Source: Thinopyrum elongatum (lineage: Eukaryota; Streptophyta; Magnoliopsida; Poales; Poaceae). Taken from it: a stretch of DNA of 64,000 nucleotides. The notes beneath the pieces are model-generated. The model was not told the DNA's origin. It saw nothing but the letters and a program-made list of their open reading frames with translations, and ran no database searches. The stretch covers positions 552,270,793 to 552,334,792 of the forward strand of contig CM022303.1 of assembly GCA_011799875.1 (NCBI GenBank), written 5' to 3'. The position numbers were made by a program, and so were the translations under genes. This document shows positions 32,690 to 44,863 of this stretch, piece by piece (the stretch's first letter is position 1; every line of letters begins with the position of its first letter).

Positions 32690-33935
32690 GTAGATGATAT
32701 GCACGAGTAGAACATAAAGAGTTGTGGGCGGTGATAGTCACACTGCTTACCACCAACGTCTTATTTTGATTCGGCGGTATTGTTGGATGAAGCGGCCCGG
32801 ACCAACCTTACATGACCACGTTCATGAGACCGGTTCCACCGACAGACATGCAACTAGTTTTGCATAAAGGTGGCTGGCGGGTGTCTGTTTCTCCTACTTT
32901 AGTTGAATCAAATTTGACTACGGCCGGTCCTTGTTGAAGGTTAAAACAACAAACTTGACAAAACACCGTTGTGGTTTTGATGCGTAGGTAAGAACGGTTC
33001 TTGCTAGAAGCCCGTAGCAGCCACGTAAAACTTGCAACAACAAAGTAGAGGACATCTAACTTGTTTTTGCAGGGCATGTTGTGATGTGATATGGTCAAGA
33101 CATGATGTGATATACGTTGTTGTATGAGATGATCATGTTTTGTAAAAGTTAACGGAAACTGGCAGGAGCCTTATGGTTGTCGCTTTATTGTATGAAATGC
33201 AAATGCCATGTAATTGCTTTACTTTATCACTATGCGTTAGCAATAGTTGTAGAAGCAATAGTTGGCGAGACGACCACGACGCTACGATGGAGATCAAGGT
33301 GTCAAGCCGATGACGATGGAGATCATGACGGTGCTTTGGAGATGGAGATCAAAGGCACAAGATGATGATGGCCATATCATGTCACATTTTTTGATTGCAT
33401 GTGATGTTTATCTTGTATGCATCTTATTTTGCTTAGTACGGCAGTAGCATTATAAGATGATCCCTTACTAAAATTTCAAGGTATAAGTGTTCTCCCTGAG
33501 TATGCACCGTTGCGACAGTTCGTCGTGCTGAGACACCACGTGATGATCGGGTGTGATAGGCTCTACGTTCACATACAACGGGTGCAAGACAGTTTTGCAC
33601 ATGCGGAATACTCGGGTTAAACTTGACGAGCCTAGCATGTACAGACATGGCCTCGGAACACTGGAGACCGAAAGGTCGAACATGAATCATATAGTAGATA
33701 TGATTAACATAGAGATGTTCACCATTGAAGACTACTCCATCTCACGTGATGATCGGACATGGTTTAGTTGATTTGGATCACGTATCATTTAGATGACTTG
33801 AGGGATGTCAATCTAAGTGGGAGTTCTTAAGTAATATGATTAATTGAACTTAATTTATCATGAACTTAGTCCTGATAGTATTTGCATATCTATGTTGTAG
33901 ATCAATAGCTCGCGTATAGCTCCCCTGTTTTATTT
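32690..33935 (+). other. Copia leader region
   Basis: Long untranslated leader between the primer-binding site and gag, typical of BARE-like elements. No supported gene. Confidence 0.55.
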
Positions 33936-33939
33936 TGAT

Positions 33940-34730
33940 ATGTTCCTAGAGAAAACTAAGTTGAAAGATGATAGTAGCAATGATGCGGACTGGGTCCGTG
34001 ATCTGAGGATTATCCTCATTGCTGCACAGAAGAACTATGTCCTTAATGCACCGCTAGGTGACAGACCTATTGCAGGAGCAGATGCAGACGTTATGAACGT
34101 TTGGCAAGCTCGATATGATGACTACTTGATAGTTTAGTGCGCCATGCTTTACGGCTTAGAACCGGGACTTCAAAAATGTTTTGAACGCCACGGAGCATAT
34201 GAGATGTTCCAAAGAGATGAAATTGGTATTTCAGACTCATGCCCGTGTCAAGAGGTATGAGACCTCTGACAAGTACTTTGCCTACAAGATGGAGGAGAAT
34301 AGCTCAACTAGTGAGCATGTACTCAGAATGTCTGGGTACTACAACCACTTGAATCAAGTGGGAGATAATCTTCCAGATAAGAAAGTGATTGACAAAGTTC
34401 TCTAGTCACTATCACCAAGCTACTGGAACTTTGTGATGAACTATAATATGCAAGGGATGACGAAAACGATTCCCAAGCTCTTCACGATGCTGAAATCGGC
34501 GAAGGTAGAAATCAAGAAATAGCATCAAGTTTTGATGGTTAACAAGACCACTAGTTTCAAGAAAAAGGACGAGGGAAATAAAGGGAACTTCAAGAAGAAT
34601 GGCAAGTAAGTTGTCACTCCCGGGAAGAAGCCCAAAGCTGGACCCAAGCTTGAAACTGAGTGCTTCTACTGCAAAGAAAATGGCCACTGGAAGCGGAACT
34701 GCCCCAAATAATTGGCGGATAAGAAGGATG
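33940..34730 (+). pseudogene. Copia gag
   Basis: MFLEKTKLKDDSSNDADWV and KNYVLNAPLGDRPIAGA (TAG at 34138), then KLVFQTHARVKRYETSDKYF and MEENSSTSEHVLRMSGYYN (stop at 34405), then MNYNMQGM. The zinc knuckle CFYCKENGHWKRNC (C-x2-C-x4-H-x4-C) is intact at about 34660-34705. At least four stops lie in the frame. Confidence 0.85.
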
Positions 34731-34962
34731 GCAAAGTGAACAAAGGTATATTTGATATACATGTTATTGATGTGTATTTTACTAGTGTTCATAGTAGCCC
34801 CTGGGTATTTGATACCGGTTCAGTTGCTAACATTAGTAACTCAAAACAGGAGTTGCAAAATGAACAGAGACTAGTTAATGACGAGGTGACGATGTGTGTT
34901 GGAAGTGATTCCAAGGTTGATAAGATCACCATCGCACACTCTCTCTACCTTCGGGATTAGTG
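34731..34962 (+). pseudogene. Copia protease
   Basis: VFDTGSVANISNSKQEL at about 34806-34856 has the D-T-G active site. The frame opens after a stop at about 34711 and ends at TAG 34958. Confidence 0.8.
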
Positions 34963-35099
34963 TTGGACCTAAATAAATAAATGTTATTTGGTGTTTGCGT
35001 TGAGCATGAATATGATTGGATCATGTTTATTGTGATACGGTTATTCATTTAAGTCAGAGAATAATTGTTGTTCTGTTTACATGAATAAAACCTTCTATG

Positions 35100-35848
35100 G
35101 TCATACACTCAATGTAAATGGTTTATTGAATCTCGATCGTAGTGATACACATATTCATAATATTGATGCCAAAAGATGAAAAGTTGATAATGATAGTGCG
35201 ACATATTTGTGGCACTGCCGTTTAGGTCATATTGGTGTAAAGCGCATGAAGAAACTCCATGCAGATGGGCTTTTGGAATCACTTGATTATGAATCATCTG
35301 ATACTTGCGAACCATGCCTCATGGGCAAGATGACTAAAACTCCGTTCTCCGGAACAATGGAGCGAGCTATTGACATATTGGAAATAATACATACCGATGT
35401 ATGCAGTCCGATGAGTGTTGAAGCACGCGGCGGGTATCATTATTTTCTGACCTTCACAGATGATTTGAGCAGATATGGGTATATCTACTTGATGAAACAC
35501 AAGTCTGAAACATTTGAAAAGTTCAAATAATTTTAGAGTGAAGTAGAGAATCATCGTAACAAGAAAATAAAGTTTCTACGATCTGATCGCGGAGGCGAAT
35601 ATTTGAGTTACGAGTTTTGGCCTTCATTTAAAACAATGTGGAATAGTTTCACAACTCACGCCACCTGGAACACCATGCGTTATGGTGTGTCCGAACGTCG
35701 TAACCGTACTTTATTAGATATGGTGCGATCTATGATGTCTCTTACCGATTTACCACTATCGTTTTGGGGTTATGCATTAGAGACAGCTGCATTCATGTTA
35801 AATAGGGCACCATCTAAATCCATTGAGATGACACCGTATGAACTGTAG
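35100..35848 (+). pseudogene. Copia integrase
   Basis: Zinc-binding part HCRLGHIGVKRMKKLH and CEPCLMGKM (H-x4-H, C-x2-C). Core with IHTDVCSPMS (first Asp), FTDDLSRYGYIYL, LRSDRGGEY (second Asp) and ERRNRTLLDMV (Glu). Stops at 35528-35536 and again at 35848 divide it. Confidence 0.85.
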
Positions 35849-35859
35849 TTTGGCAAGAA

Positions 35860-37000
35860 ACCTAAGCTGTTGTTTCTTAAAGTTTGGGGTTGCGATGCTT
35901 ATGTGAAAAAACTTCAGCCTGATAAGCTCGAACCCAAATCGGAGAAGTGCGTCTTCATAGGATACCCAAAAGAAACTATTGGGTACACCTTCTATCATAG
36001 ATCCGAAGGCAAAATCTTTGTTGCTAAGAATGGATCCTTTCTAGAGAAGGAGTTTCTCTCGAAAGAAGTGAGTGGGAGGAAAGTAGAACTTGATGAGGTA
36101 ATCGTACCTTCTCTCGAATTGGAAAGTAGTTCATCAGAGAAAACCGTTCCCGTGATGCCTACACCAACTAGAGAGGAAGCTAATGATGATGATCATGAAA
36201 CTTCAGATCAAGTTACTATAGAACCTCGTAGGTCAACCAGAACACGATCCGCACTAGAGTGGTACGGGAATCCTGTACTGGAAGTCATGTTACTAGACCA
36301 AGGCGAACCTATGAACTATGAAGAAGCTATGATGAGCCCAGATTCCGACAGATGGCTTGAGGCCATGAAATCTGAGATAGGATCCATGTATGAGAACAAA
36401 GTGTGGACTTTGGTGGACTTGCCCGATGATCGGCGAGTCATAGAGAATAAATGGATCTTTAAGAGGAAGACGGACGCTGATGGTAGTGTTACTATCTAGA
36501 AAGATCGAATTGTCGCAAAAGGTTTTCGACAAGTTCAAGGTGTTGACTACGATGAGATTTTCTCACTCGTAGCAATGCTTAAGTCTGTCTGAATCATGTT
36601 AGCAATTGCCGCATTTTATGAAATCTGGCAAATGGATGTCAAAACTGCATTTCTTAATGGATTTCTTAAAGAGTTGTATATGATGCAACCAGAAGGTTTT
36701 GTCAATCCTAAAGGTGCTAACAAAGTGTGCAAGCTCCAGTGATCCATCTATGGACTGGTGCAAGCATCTCGGAGTTGGAATATACGCTTTGATGAGGTGA
36801 TCAAAGCATATGGTTTTATACAGACTTTCGGAGAAGCCTGTATTTACAAGAAAGTGAGTGGGAGCTCTGTAGCATTTCTGATATTATATGTAGATGACAT
36901 ATTGCTGATTGGAAATGATATAGAATTTCTGGATAGCATAAAAGGATACTTGAATAAGGATTTTTCAATAAAAAGACCTCGGTGAAGCTGCTTACGTATT
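35860..37000 (+). pseudogene. Copia reverse transcriptase
   Basis: Starts with the linker KVWGCDAYVKKL and a GYPKETIGYTFYH segment, then WLEAMKSEIGSMYENKVW, VENKW-type IENKWIFKRKTDADG, QMDVKTAFLNGFL and the catalytic YVDDILLIGND. Stops occur at 36498, near 36590, near 36740 and at 36984. Confidence 0.87.
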
Positions 37001-37062
37001 GAGCATCAAGATCTATAGGGATAGATCGAGACGCTTAATATGACTTTCACAAAGCACATACC

Positions 37063-37617
37063 TTGACAAAGATTTTGAAGAAGTTCAAAATGGATCATTC
37101 AAAGAAAGGGTTCTTGCCTGTGTTACAAGGTGTGAAGTTGAATAAGACTCAAAGCCCGACCATGGCAGAAGATAGAGAGAGAATGAAAGTCATTCCCTAT
37201 GCCTCAGCCATAGGTTCTATACGATATGCCATGCTGTGTACCACACCTGATGTGTGTCTTGCCACTTATCTGGCAAAGAGGGTACAAGAGTGATTCAGGA
37301 GTGGACCACTGGACAGCGGTCAAAATTATCCTTAGTTACCTAAGAGGACTAAGGAAATGTTTCTTGGTTATGGAGGTGATGAAGAGTTCGTCGTAAAGGG
37401 TTACGTCGATACAAGCTTTAACACCGATTCGGATGACTCTGAGTCTTAATCTGGATACATATTGAAAGTGGGAGCAATCAGCTAGAGTAGCTCCATGCAG
37501 AGCATTGTAGACATAGAAATTTGCAAATTACATACGGATCTGAATTTGGCAGACCCATTGACTAAACTTCTCTCACAAGCAAAACATGATCACACCTTAG
37601 TACTCTTTGGGTGTTAA
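37063..37617 (+). pseudogene. Copia RNase H, internally deleted
   Basis: KILKKFKMDHSKKGFLPV, IGSIRYAMLCTTPDVCLA and GYVDTSFNTDSDDS (first Asp) are present. After SSSMQSIVD the reading jumps directly to IEICKLHTDLNLADPLTK at about 37510-37560, so most of the catalytic half (the TEAEY region and the later Asp) is missing. A frameshift is also seen near 37290-37320. Confidence 0.82.
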
Positions 37618-37772
37618 TCACATAGCGATGTGAACTAGATTATTGACTCTAGTAAACCCTTTGGGTGTTGGTCACATGGCGATGTGAACTATGGGTGTTA
37701 ATCACATAAAGATGTGAACTATTGGTGTTAAATCACATGGCGATGTGAACTAGATTATTGACTCTAGTGCAA
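37606..37772 (+). repeat. Short tandem repeat before the Copia polypurine tract
   Basis: Four imperfect units of GGGTGTTAATCACATGGCG then ATGTGAACTA, two of them followed by GATTATTGACTCTAGT. The last unit runs into the polypurine tract. Confidence 0.8.
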
Positions 37773-37781
37773 GTGGGAGAC

Positions 37782-39541
37782 TGAAGGAAATATGCCCTAG
37801 AGGCAATAATAAAGTTGTTATTTTATATTTCCTTATATCATGATAAATGTTTATTATTCATGCTAGAATTGTATTAACCGGAAACTTGATACATGTGTGG
37901 ATACATAGACAAAACACCGTGTCCCTAGTAAGCCTCTACTAGACTAGCTCGTTAATCAAAGATGGTTAAGTTTCCTAACCATAGACATGTGTTGTCATTT
38001 GATGAACGGGATCACATCATTAGGAGAATGATGTGATGGACATGACCCATCCGTTAGCTTAGCATATTGATTGTTCAGTTTTATTGCTATAGCTTTCTTC
38101 ATGTCATATACATATTCCTTTGACTATGAGATTATGCAACTCCCGGATACCGGAGGAATACCTTGTGTGCTATCAAACATCACAATGTAACTGGGTGATT
38201 ATAAAGATGCTCTACAGGTATTTCCGAAGGTGTTTGTTGGGTTGGCATAGATCGAGATTAGGATTTGTCACTCCGAGTATCGGAGAGGTATCTCTGGGCC
38301 CTCTCAATAATGCACATCATAAGAAGCCTTGCAAGCAAAGTGACTAATGAGTTAGTTGCGGGATGATGTATTACGGAACGAGTAAAGAGACTTGCCGGTA
38401 ACGAGATTGAACTAGGTATGAAGATACCAACGATTGAATCTCGGGCAAGTAACATACCAATGACAAAGGGAATAACGTATGTTGTCATTACGGTACGACC
38501 GATAAAGATCTTCGTAGAATATGTGGGAACCAATATGAGCATCCAGGTTCCGCTGTTGGTTATTGACCGGAGAGGTGTCTCGGTCATGTCTACATAGTTC
38601 TCGAACCCGTAGGGTCCGCACGCTTAACGTTCAATGACGATTTTGTATTATATGAGTTATGTGATTGGTGACCGAATGTTGTTCGGAGTCCCGGATAAGA
38701 TCACGGACATGACGAGGAGTCTCGAAATGGTCGAGAGGTAAAGTTTCATATATAGGACGATAGTATTCGGACACCGGAAGTGTTCCGGGGGTACCGGGTA
38801 CATATCGGGTCACCGGAAAGGGGTTCCGGGCACCCCCGGCAAAGATATGGGCCTTATGGGCCAAGAGAGGGACAGACCAGCCCCTGGTGGGCTGGTGTGC
38901 CCCCATATAGGCCGAAATAGGAGGAGAAGGAAGGAGGGGAAGGGAGAAGGAAAGGGGAGGATTCGGCTTCCCCCTTTCCTTCTCCCCCCCTCTCTTTCCT
39001 TCCCCCTTAGACACTTATGGAAGGGGGGAGGCCGACTTGTGGGAGGCGCCCAAGTAGGATTACTCCTACTTGGGGCGCCCCTTGCTTCCCCTCTCCCTCT
39101 CCCACCTATATATATGTGAGGGGGGGCACCGCTAGAACACACAACATTGATTCCTAGCCTTGTGCGGCGCCCTCCTCCACAGTTTACGCCTCCGGTCATA
39201 TTCACGTAGTGCTTAGGCGAAGCCCTACGCGGATCACTTCACCATCACCGCCACCACGCCGTCGTGCTGACGGAACTCTCCCTCGACACTTTGCTGGATC
39301 AAGAGTTCGAGGGACGTCATCGAGCTGAACATGTGCAGAACTCGGAGGTGCCGTACGTTCGGTGCTTGATCGGTCGGAACGAGAAGTAGTTCAACTACAT
39401 CAACCACGTTGTCAAACGCTTCCGCTTTCGGTCTACGAGGGTATGTGGACACACTCTCCCCCTCTTATTGCTATGCATCTCCTAGATAGATCTTGCGTGA
39501 GTGTAGGAATTTTTTGAAATTGCACGCTACGTTTCCCAACA
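37782..39541 (+). repeat. 3' LTR of the Copia element
   Basis: 1760 bp; TATATATATG tract near 39107. Confidence 0.88.
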
Positions 39542-39629
39542 ACATTTCCCTTTCGGGGCCCACGGGAGCGAGCTTCAGTGGCTTAGTGCACCTGCCTTTG
39601 AGTCAATGACATGTCGACCCTATAGGTGG

Positions 39630-39935
39630 TGGGCCCACATGTCATTCTCAAAAAGGCAGAGGGGCGGTGGGACTGAGAGGGGTGAGGCGCAGGTCGGGGG
39701 ACATGTGGTGTCATGGGTTCGAGCGGCGTCGTGGGAATCGTGTGTGGCTGTGGTAGAAACTTGATGGTCACTGCAGTTCAGCTGGCCCACATGTCATGCA
39801 TACAAAGGCAGAGGGGAGGTGGGGCCGAGAGGGGTGAGGCGCACGTTGGGGGACGTGGTGCCGTGGGTTGAAGCGGCGTCATGGGAATCGCGTGTGGCAG
39901 TGGTAGAAATGTGATGGTCGCCGTAGTTCAACTCC
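39630..39935. repeat. Two-copy tandem repeat, period about 152 bp
   Basis: CCCACATGTCAT, AAAGGCAGAGGGG, GAGAGGGGTGAGGCGCA, GGGGGACGTGGTG-type and AGCGGCGTC(A/G)TGGGAATCG recur in order in both halves (39632 and 39785 starts). No gene. Confidence 0.7.
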
Positions 39936-39981
39936 CATGGACAAGCTGTCATGTCTACTGACACATGCATTGCATACCGAT

Positions 39982-39996
39982 CACTACAAGGAGTAG
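39982..39996 (+). other. Weak CACTA-type start near the exonuclease gene
   Basis: CACTACAAGGAGTAG resembles a CACTA terminus but has no subterminal array or partner end. Recorded only because the neighbouring gene is a paralogue of one inside CACTA-like repeats. Confidence 0.2.
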
Positions 39997-40142
39997 TAGA
40001 GAAAACTTGGCAGATAAATAGTTCATTATAGTTAAGCGGACCTACGCTACTACACTTGTTCGAAAGACATTCACACCAGCGAAATAGTTCATCTATATCA
40101 ATGTACACAGAGAGGAATTTTTTTTACAAGAGAAGAAATAGT

Positions 40143-40844
40143 TCATCCATCTATAATGCCCTGCTGCTGGTGCAGTTTCTTCTTCTTCTTCTTCTTCTTC
40201 TTCTCATTTTCTGTGGGAGACGGCTTCGCAAAAATCTCTTTTGACCTTGCAGCTATCTCGAAACTCACACGGGCATCGAGGGCAGCATATTTTATCCGCT
40301 CGTAGGTCAAGGGATAATTCTCCCATCTAGATGACCTTAATCCCAGTGTCTCATCACCCTTCTCAAGATTTGTTCCAAGCACAGAATTTGCTACGTCGAA
40401 TAGGGATGGTGTTTCTTTATCACAGTCGTCTACAGGAATTCTGGTTTGTAGGTCATCGATGTTTTTCAAGTCAAGGTTGTACGACGCCAGCTTCTGTCTG
40501 TCCCCTTTGATGGCTGCCCCACAGAAGTATATGTCCTCCCGAGACATGAAATCGTGGAGCTCACCTGGTATGGAGGGTGCATGTGTGATGTGATACACCA
40601 AAACTTCATCTTCGAGGCACAACTGAAGGACGGCGGCGCGTTGGATCTTCCCAGTGGCACAATCCGTGTACTCTGGGTTGAGACCGATGACCTTCATCTC
40701 CACCTTTTCGAGGGAGTTGGATACATTGTTGATCCACTCCCGAACAACCCTTGGGTGGTCGGTGACGGTGGCAACTATGCTCAACGAGCCTTCGACGAGG
40801 ACATGTTTGACGCTAAAAACCTGCATAGGGATCTCTTTCGCCAT
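40143..40844 (-). CDS. Werner-like 3'-5' exonuclease domain protein, 233 residues
   Basis: An intact single-exon frame with a good start context (CCAAATGGCG). It matches small plant WRN-type exonuclease proteins of the DnaQ/DEDDy fold. The first motif reads VIGLNPEYTD (about residues 52-61): Asn stands where the first catalytic Asp of D-x-E is expected, and the Glu is kept. The second is AAIKGDRQKL with Asp. The third is YAALDARVSFEI with the Tyr and Asp in place. The loss of one metal ligand suggests a non-catalytic or weakly active protein. The C-terminus has nine Lys from a (CTT)n run at 40179-40204, which could vary in length. It has no break, unlike its paralogue at 4213-4932. No introns are needed. 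Confidence 0.75.
   Translation of the reverse strand: MAKEIPMQVFSVKHVLVEGSLSIVATVTDHPRVVREWINNVSNSLEKVEMKVIGLNPEYTDCATGKIQRAAVLQLCLEDEVLVYHITHAPSIPGELHDFMSREDIYFCGAAIKGDRQKLASYNLDLKNIDDLQTRIPVDDCDKETPSLFDVANSVLGTNLEKGDETLGLRSSRWENYPLTYERIKYAALDARVSFEIAARSKEIFAKPSPTENEKKKKKKKKKLHQQQGIIDG
40179..40204. repeat. (CTT)n microsatellite within a coding frame
   Basis: Encodes the poly-Lys tail of the exonuclease-like protein on the minus strand. Confidence 0.9.
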
Positions 40845-41944
40845 TTGGAACCGCTGGACCAGAGGGTATGGTTTTGAGAATTAGGATTAAGATGGCTAGT
40901 CTAACTGAAGAAGATGATTATTTAAAGGGGCTTCGAAATTACTCCAGGAGTATCTGAAGAGGTTAAAACAATGTGAATCCAGAAGGGGTGGTGAAGAAGC
41001 CGAGGAAAATCGGTTCCCGATGGAGAAGTAAATGAGAGAAGTGACATGCAGGCAGTTGATTAGACGGCTAGGTAGACTAACCTGCAAAACGAAAAGGCTA
41101 TGCGGGTAGCGTACTGAGGAGTGGTTCGTGTCCGTGTACGTGCCCATCCTTCTATCGCTACATGTGCCATTGGTTGTGGTCACTCTTTCGAATCATCGTG
41201 GCGAAACATTTTATGATTCCTTTTTATATCTGCACCCCTCCTGACAAGTGTGACCTACGCAAAACCCATTTGGGTGGACGAACAGATATACAAACATATC
41301 CATATCTTTGCACAAAAGAATGTGCCGTAGCTGGTTCAGATGGATATTGGCGCGTGCGTGTGAGACACAACCTTTTCTGGTTAAGGAATATGCGGTTATC
41401 CTCAAAAAAGCCCTTCTTCGCGCTTCCACATGCACGAGAATTTGGTTCTGCTCGCAATATGGATGCTACCTGGAGGATGAAGTGAACCCAGAGGCATGCT
41501 AGCACGGGAGACCTCTTTCCGCTATACAGTACTACTCCATATGTTACTACAAGTAGTAGTACAACTGTAGTACACTTGTTGGTCAAAATATTATTCATCC
41601 GGTCCTCACAGTGAAGTGACAAGACCCTGCGCCCGAGGTGACACTAGTCCAGACGGCGTGTTCGGGTTACCAAAGTCAGCCTCACCTTGTGCAATGTGCA
41701 GTCACTGTCACCGCCGTTGTATAGCATGTCTCGCCTCGTCTCCCTCTCCCCTAGCACCACTCCATCTCCATCTCCATCTCGCCGGAGATCCTGAGGTTAC
41801 TCCTCATCATCTCACTGTGCCCCCGCGTACCCTTGCCTCGCTCACCTCTCCCAGTACCACTATTCCCTCGCTAGCCGCTCCAGCACCGAGAGCCTTCTCC
41901 CCCGTAAATCAAGCCCCAAAAAACCCCACCTTCCAAACTCCACC
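40845..41944. other. Intergenic; promoter side of two divergent genes
   Basis: Lies between the minus-strand exonuclease-like gene and the plus-strand F-box pseudogene. No gene is supported. 41740-41940 is a C-rich leader-like stretch (CCATCTCCATCTCCATCTC) before the F-box ATG. Confidence 0.4.
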
Positions 41945-43955
41945 ATGGCCGAACATGAACCGCGCAGCATCCATATGAGCCGCGACTGGAGCGATCTCCC
42001 CAGTGACATCCTCGACCTCTGTTGTTCGTGTATGGATATGTTGAGCGCCGTGCGGCTGGCTGCATGCTCGAGGGACATGCACGCGGCCATCATCGAAGCG
42101 AGGCCTGCGCTTTTCAAGACAGCCTGCTTGCTGCTATCTGCTCTTGCGAGATGCGCTCACCATGATATGGAGGCGTACATGATGCCCCTCGACTTCATTC
42201 CGACCTCCATTAGCCGAAACTTCTTTGCAGGTATGTACTGGGTCGCCGTACATCATGCCCCTCGACTTCGATTCGATCACCATCACCCGAAACTTCTTGG
42301 CATGTATGTACTGGGTCAGCATGAACTCCCACTAGATGGCTGCCGTCAGAGAAGACCGGAAAATTTTGGTGCTCGTGAACTTCCACACCTCCCATGAGAT
42401 TATCCTTCCTCTGTTGGATTATGTAGGGTTTTACCGTCGCGGTCCAAGTCATCTAGATTACCACATCAGTTGGACGGACCTTGTTTTGCAGAAGATTGTA
42501 ATCTGCCAAGTACCCACACGATATGCGGATAACGCAGACTTCAAGCTAATTGCCTTGTTCGACCGCGGACTCGCCTATATTTCCGCTGGTGCCTTCTTTA
42601 GCTGGAGACAACTCACCTAGCAGTGGATCGTCAAATCTGATACACATTTGTGTGATGCTATTGAACACAATGGCATCATCTACGCAATCGACAAAGCAGA
42701 TGGCACCACGTATTGCTGGGACGGCGCGTGTAAGTTGTTTTCGTCTGATTTTAATGATAATGTCATGACACCGTTTGAAATTTTGTGATGATTGGCATAT
42801 CCGTATTTGAGCAGAATTTGAGTAGAACTATGGCAATGTATTGGAGACGCCGTAAATCAGCTATATTTGGAATGAGTTAATTCATGCGATTGTGACCATG
42901 TCATTACAGACAATTTGTACCCTTGAATAATCAAACGGTTAGGATGATATGGATATTCTCCTAACTTTATAGTAATCTATATACTACTAAATATGAGTGT
43001 GTATCAATAGCCATGTTAGTTTCCTCATTTTCATGATGTAGAAACATGCATCACACTATTGGTTTCATCTAACCATACATTAGGGAAGTAAATGTGCATA
43101 TGGAGAACTCTATAGTTGGAAGTAGTGAAATCCTGTAATGCTTACCATGTGTACATACCTATATTCGCCCTTCAGCAATCAATGGCTAGAATAATATCCT
43201 CACAAGAATTTTGCCCACAGAACATGAGTATCTAACAATGTATGGTGTGTTAGTTTCCTTGAAGAATTTATTTGTGAGGACATAACATGATTACATAACA
43301 TGCATGGCATGGTAGTTTCCTGTGAAGAATCGATTGCGAGATAACATGAGTATAACCATGCATGGCACTTCTATATTTTCGAACCCAATATACATTTCCC
43401 TGTATTTTCCTCTCAGTTCCAACAGGGACAGGTCAATGCTGTTTCTTGCATTATCCTACTCATACTCTGAACAATGTTGATCTTACATTAACAATGACTG
43501 TCCTTTTTGATATGATGCAGTATCCCTACATTTACTGCCCTTTGTAATTACACCACCTTTGCCAAAAAAAAGGGAAGCACAACTGGTTCCTTGCTCGATC
43601 AGACAACGGAAAAAGACTGATGATCATTCACACACATGAGCCGGCAAAGTTATATTGCAAAAAACCCACTGTGTACAAGCACCGTGAAATACTTGAGTAT
43701 CCGGAGAGTGGCTGTTACGTCTATGAGTAGGATACCAGCTTGTTGGGGCCTTCAGGATTTTTGAGTCGGAGGCGGGTAAACAGCCTTGGTTCACACTCTT
43801 TGTTTCTCAGGCTCAATTATCCGATTAACCAGGAGATCACCGTTGGCAAGGACCTTGATGGCAGAGAGGCTCTGTTTGCTAGGGAAAACTATCACGGCGA
43901 GCCCTAGGACTTCGGGAGCAAACTCCCCTGATTGTCAACGATACAGCCTGTAGCC
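41945..43955 (+). pseudogene. F-box / DUF295 protein pseudogene
   Basis: ATG at 41945 (context CACCATGG) gives an F-box at residues about 14-50 (DWSDLPSDILDLCCSCM, AVRLAACSRDMHAAI). A 73-bp tandem duplication at 42175-42320 then shifts the frame. The DUF295-type part resumes as LVLVNFHTSHEIILPLLD, FKLIALFDRGLAYI, IEHNGIIYAIDKADG to a donor GTAAGT at 42730, with a TAG at 42618. A second exon after TGATGCAG near 43520 gives KHNWFLARSDNGKRLMII, then YVYE*DTSLLGPSGF and SLGSHSLFLRLNYPI, with stops at 43728, about 43907 and about 43929 and a slip in an A-run at 43566. This family links SCF ubiquitin ligases to unknown targets in cereals. Dead here. Confidence 0.78.
42175..42320 (+). repeat. 73-bp tandem duplication in the F-box pseudogene
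   Basis: Copies start GTACATGATGCCCCTCGACTT-like at 42175 and GTACATCATGCCC at 42248; each ends at ATGTACTGGGTC. Seventy-three is not a multiple of three, so it breaks the frame. Confidence 0.88.
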
Positions 43956-44863
43956 AAAAGAAGGTGAGAATGAAAAGGCATCTGGATTAACTTTGACCCT
44001 TGGATGTCTCAACTCCGATAGGCAGTGATGTGGTTCAAGCCTTCAGGTTGATAGGTAATTGGGTTGTTGCGTCAAAAGGGTGGAGTCCTGGTGTCTCCGA
44101 ATCACTGGTGGCTGAAGCGGGGCTGCAAATTATGATGGTGTTGGATCATCGCTCTTTGAATGACTTATTGTCTTTGCTGCTTGTTCTGGATGGGTAGTTC
44201 TCTCTTTTGTTATGCAGACTCCTTATCATTTGGTCATCCTCATCTATGTCACTTTTACTATGTAATAGTTGCCTCTCTTTAGAATGTCATTCTCGTCTGG
44301 ATCACGAGAGTCTGAGAGCTGCAGATGGGTGCGTTTTGGTGGTGTAGCAAGACTTCTTATGAACTATCATGTCTTGTTGTTTATGTCAGTAGTAGTCACT
44401 AGTCAGTGTTTGAATGTTGTATCTATCGTTGTTTCGAACTATTTATTGTCTCGAACTGCTGGTGGGCTAAATGTGGGCATCACCATTCTTCATTGTTTAG
44501 TGTATATATCCTTTTTTCAAGTTATAATTTGAGCTCAGTGTCATTTCGATGATGTACACTTATTTGGGCCAGTGTGAGGTGTCGTTGAATATGGGCCGAG
44601 TAGTAACGCAATGCCAAACAGGTCAATTATGACTCTCAGGCTGGGCAATGAAAAAAGGAAAGAGAAAGGACTCTTAGGCCGACATGTGGGCGCCACCGGT
44701 GTTTTCGTGCGCTTGCGTGCCGAGAGCGTATTGGCGCGTGTTCGAAATTCATGCTACCTTTTCATCCCCAATCTTCCGCCCCTCCCCCACCTCTGGAATC
44801 TTGATTCCTACTCCAGTTCCCCCAAATCCCCTTCCTGTACTCCCTGTACTCAAGCGCACTATC
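43956..44863. other. 3' region of the F-box pseudogene and leader of the DUF4283 gene
   Basis: 43960-44260 reads like a 3' untranslated region. 44600-44860 is the probable leader of the next gene, with a possible upstream in-frame start at 44684. Confidence 0.4.

Larger units (their letters stand above)
30965..39541 (+). mobile_element. Copia LTR retrotransposon, BARE1/Angela-like, full outline
   Basis: LTRs 30965-32665 and 37782-39541 begin TGAAGGAAATATGCCC and end CCCAACA. Target duplication ACATT is at 30960-30964 and 39542-39546. Primer-binding site GGCATCCGAGCCAGG follows the 5' LTR, and a polypurine tract AAGTGGGAGA precedes the 3' LTR. Internal order is gag, protease, integrase, reverse transcriptase, RNase H, the Copia order. 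The LTR start is very close to Triticeae BARE1/Angela/WIS. By eye the LTRs differ at roughly 3% of sites, and the 3' LTR has about 60 bp extra near 38845-38910. Many stops make it non-autonomous. Confidence 0.92.
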
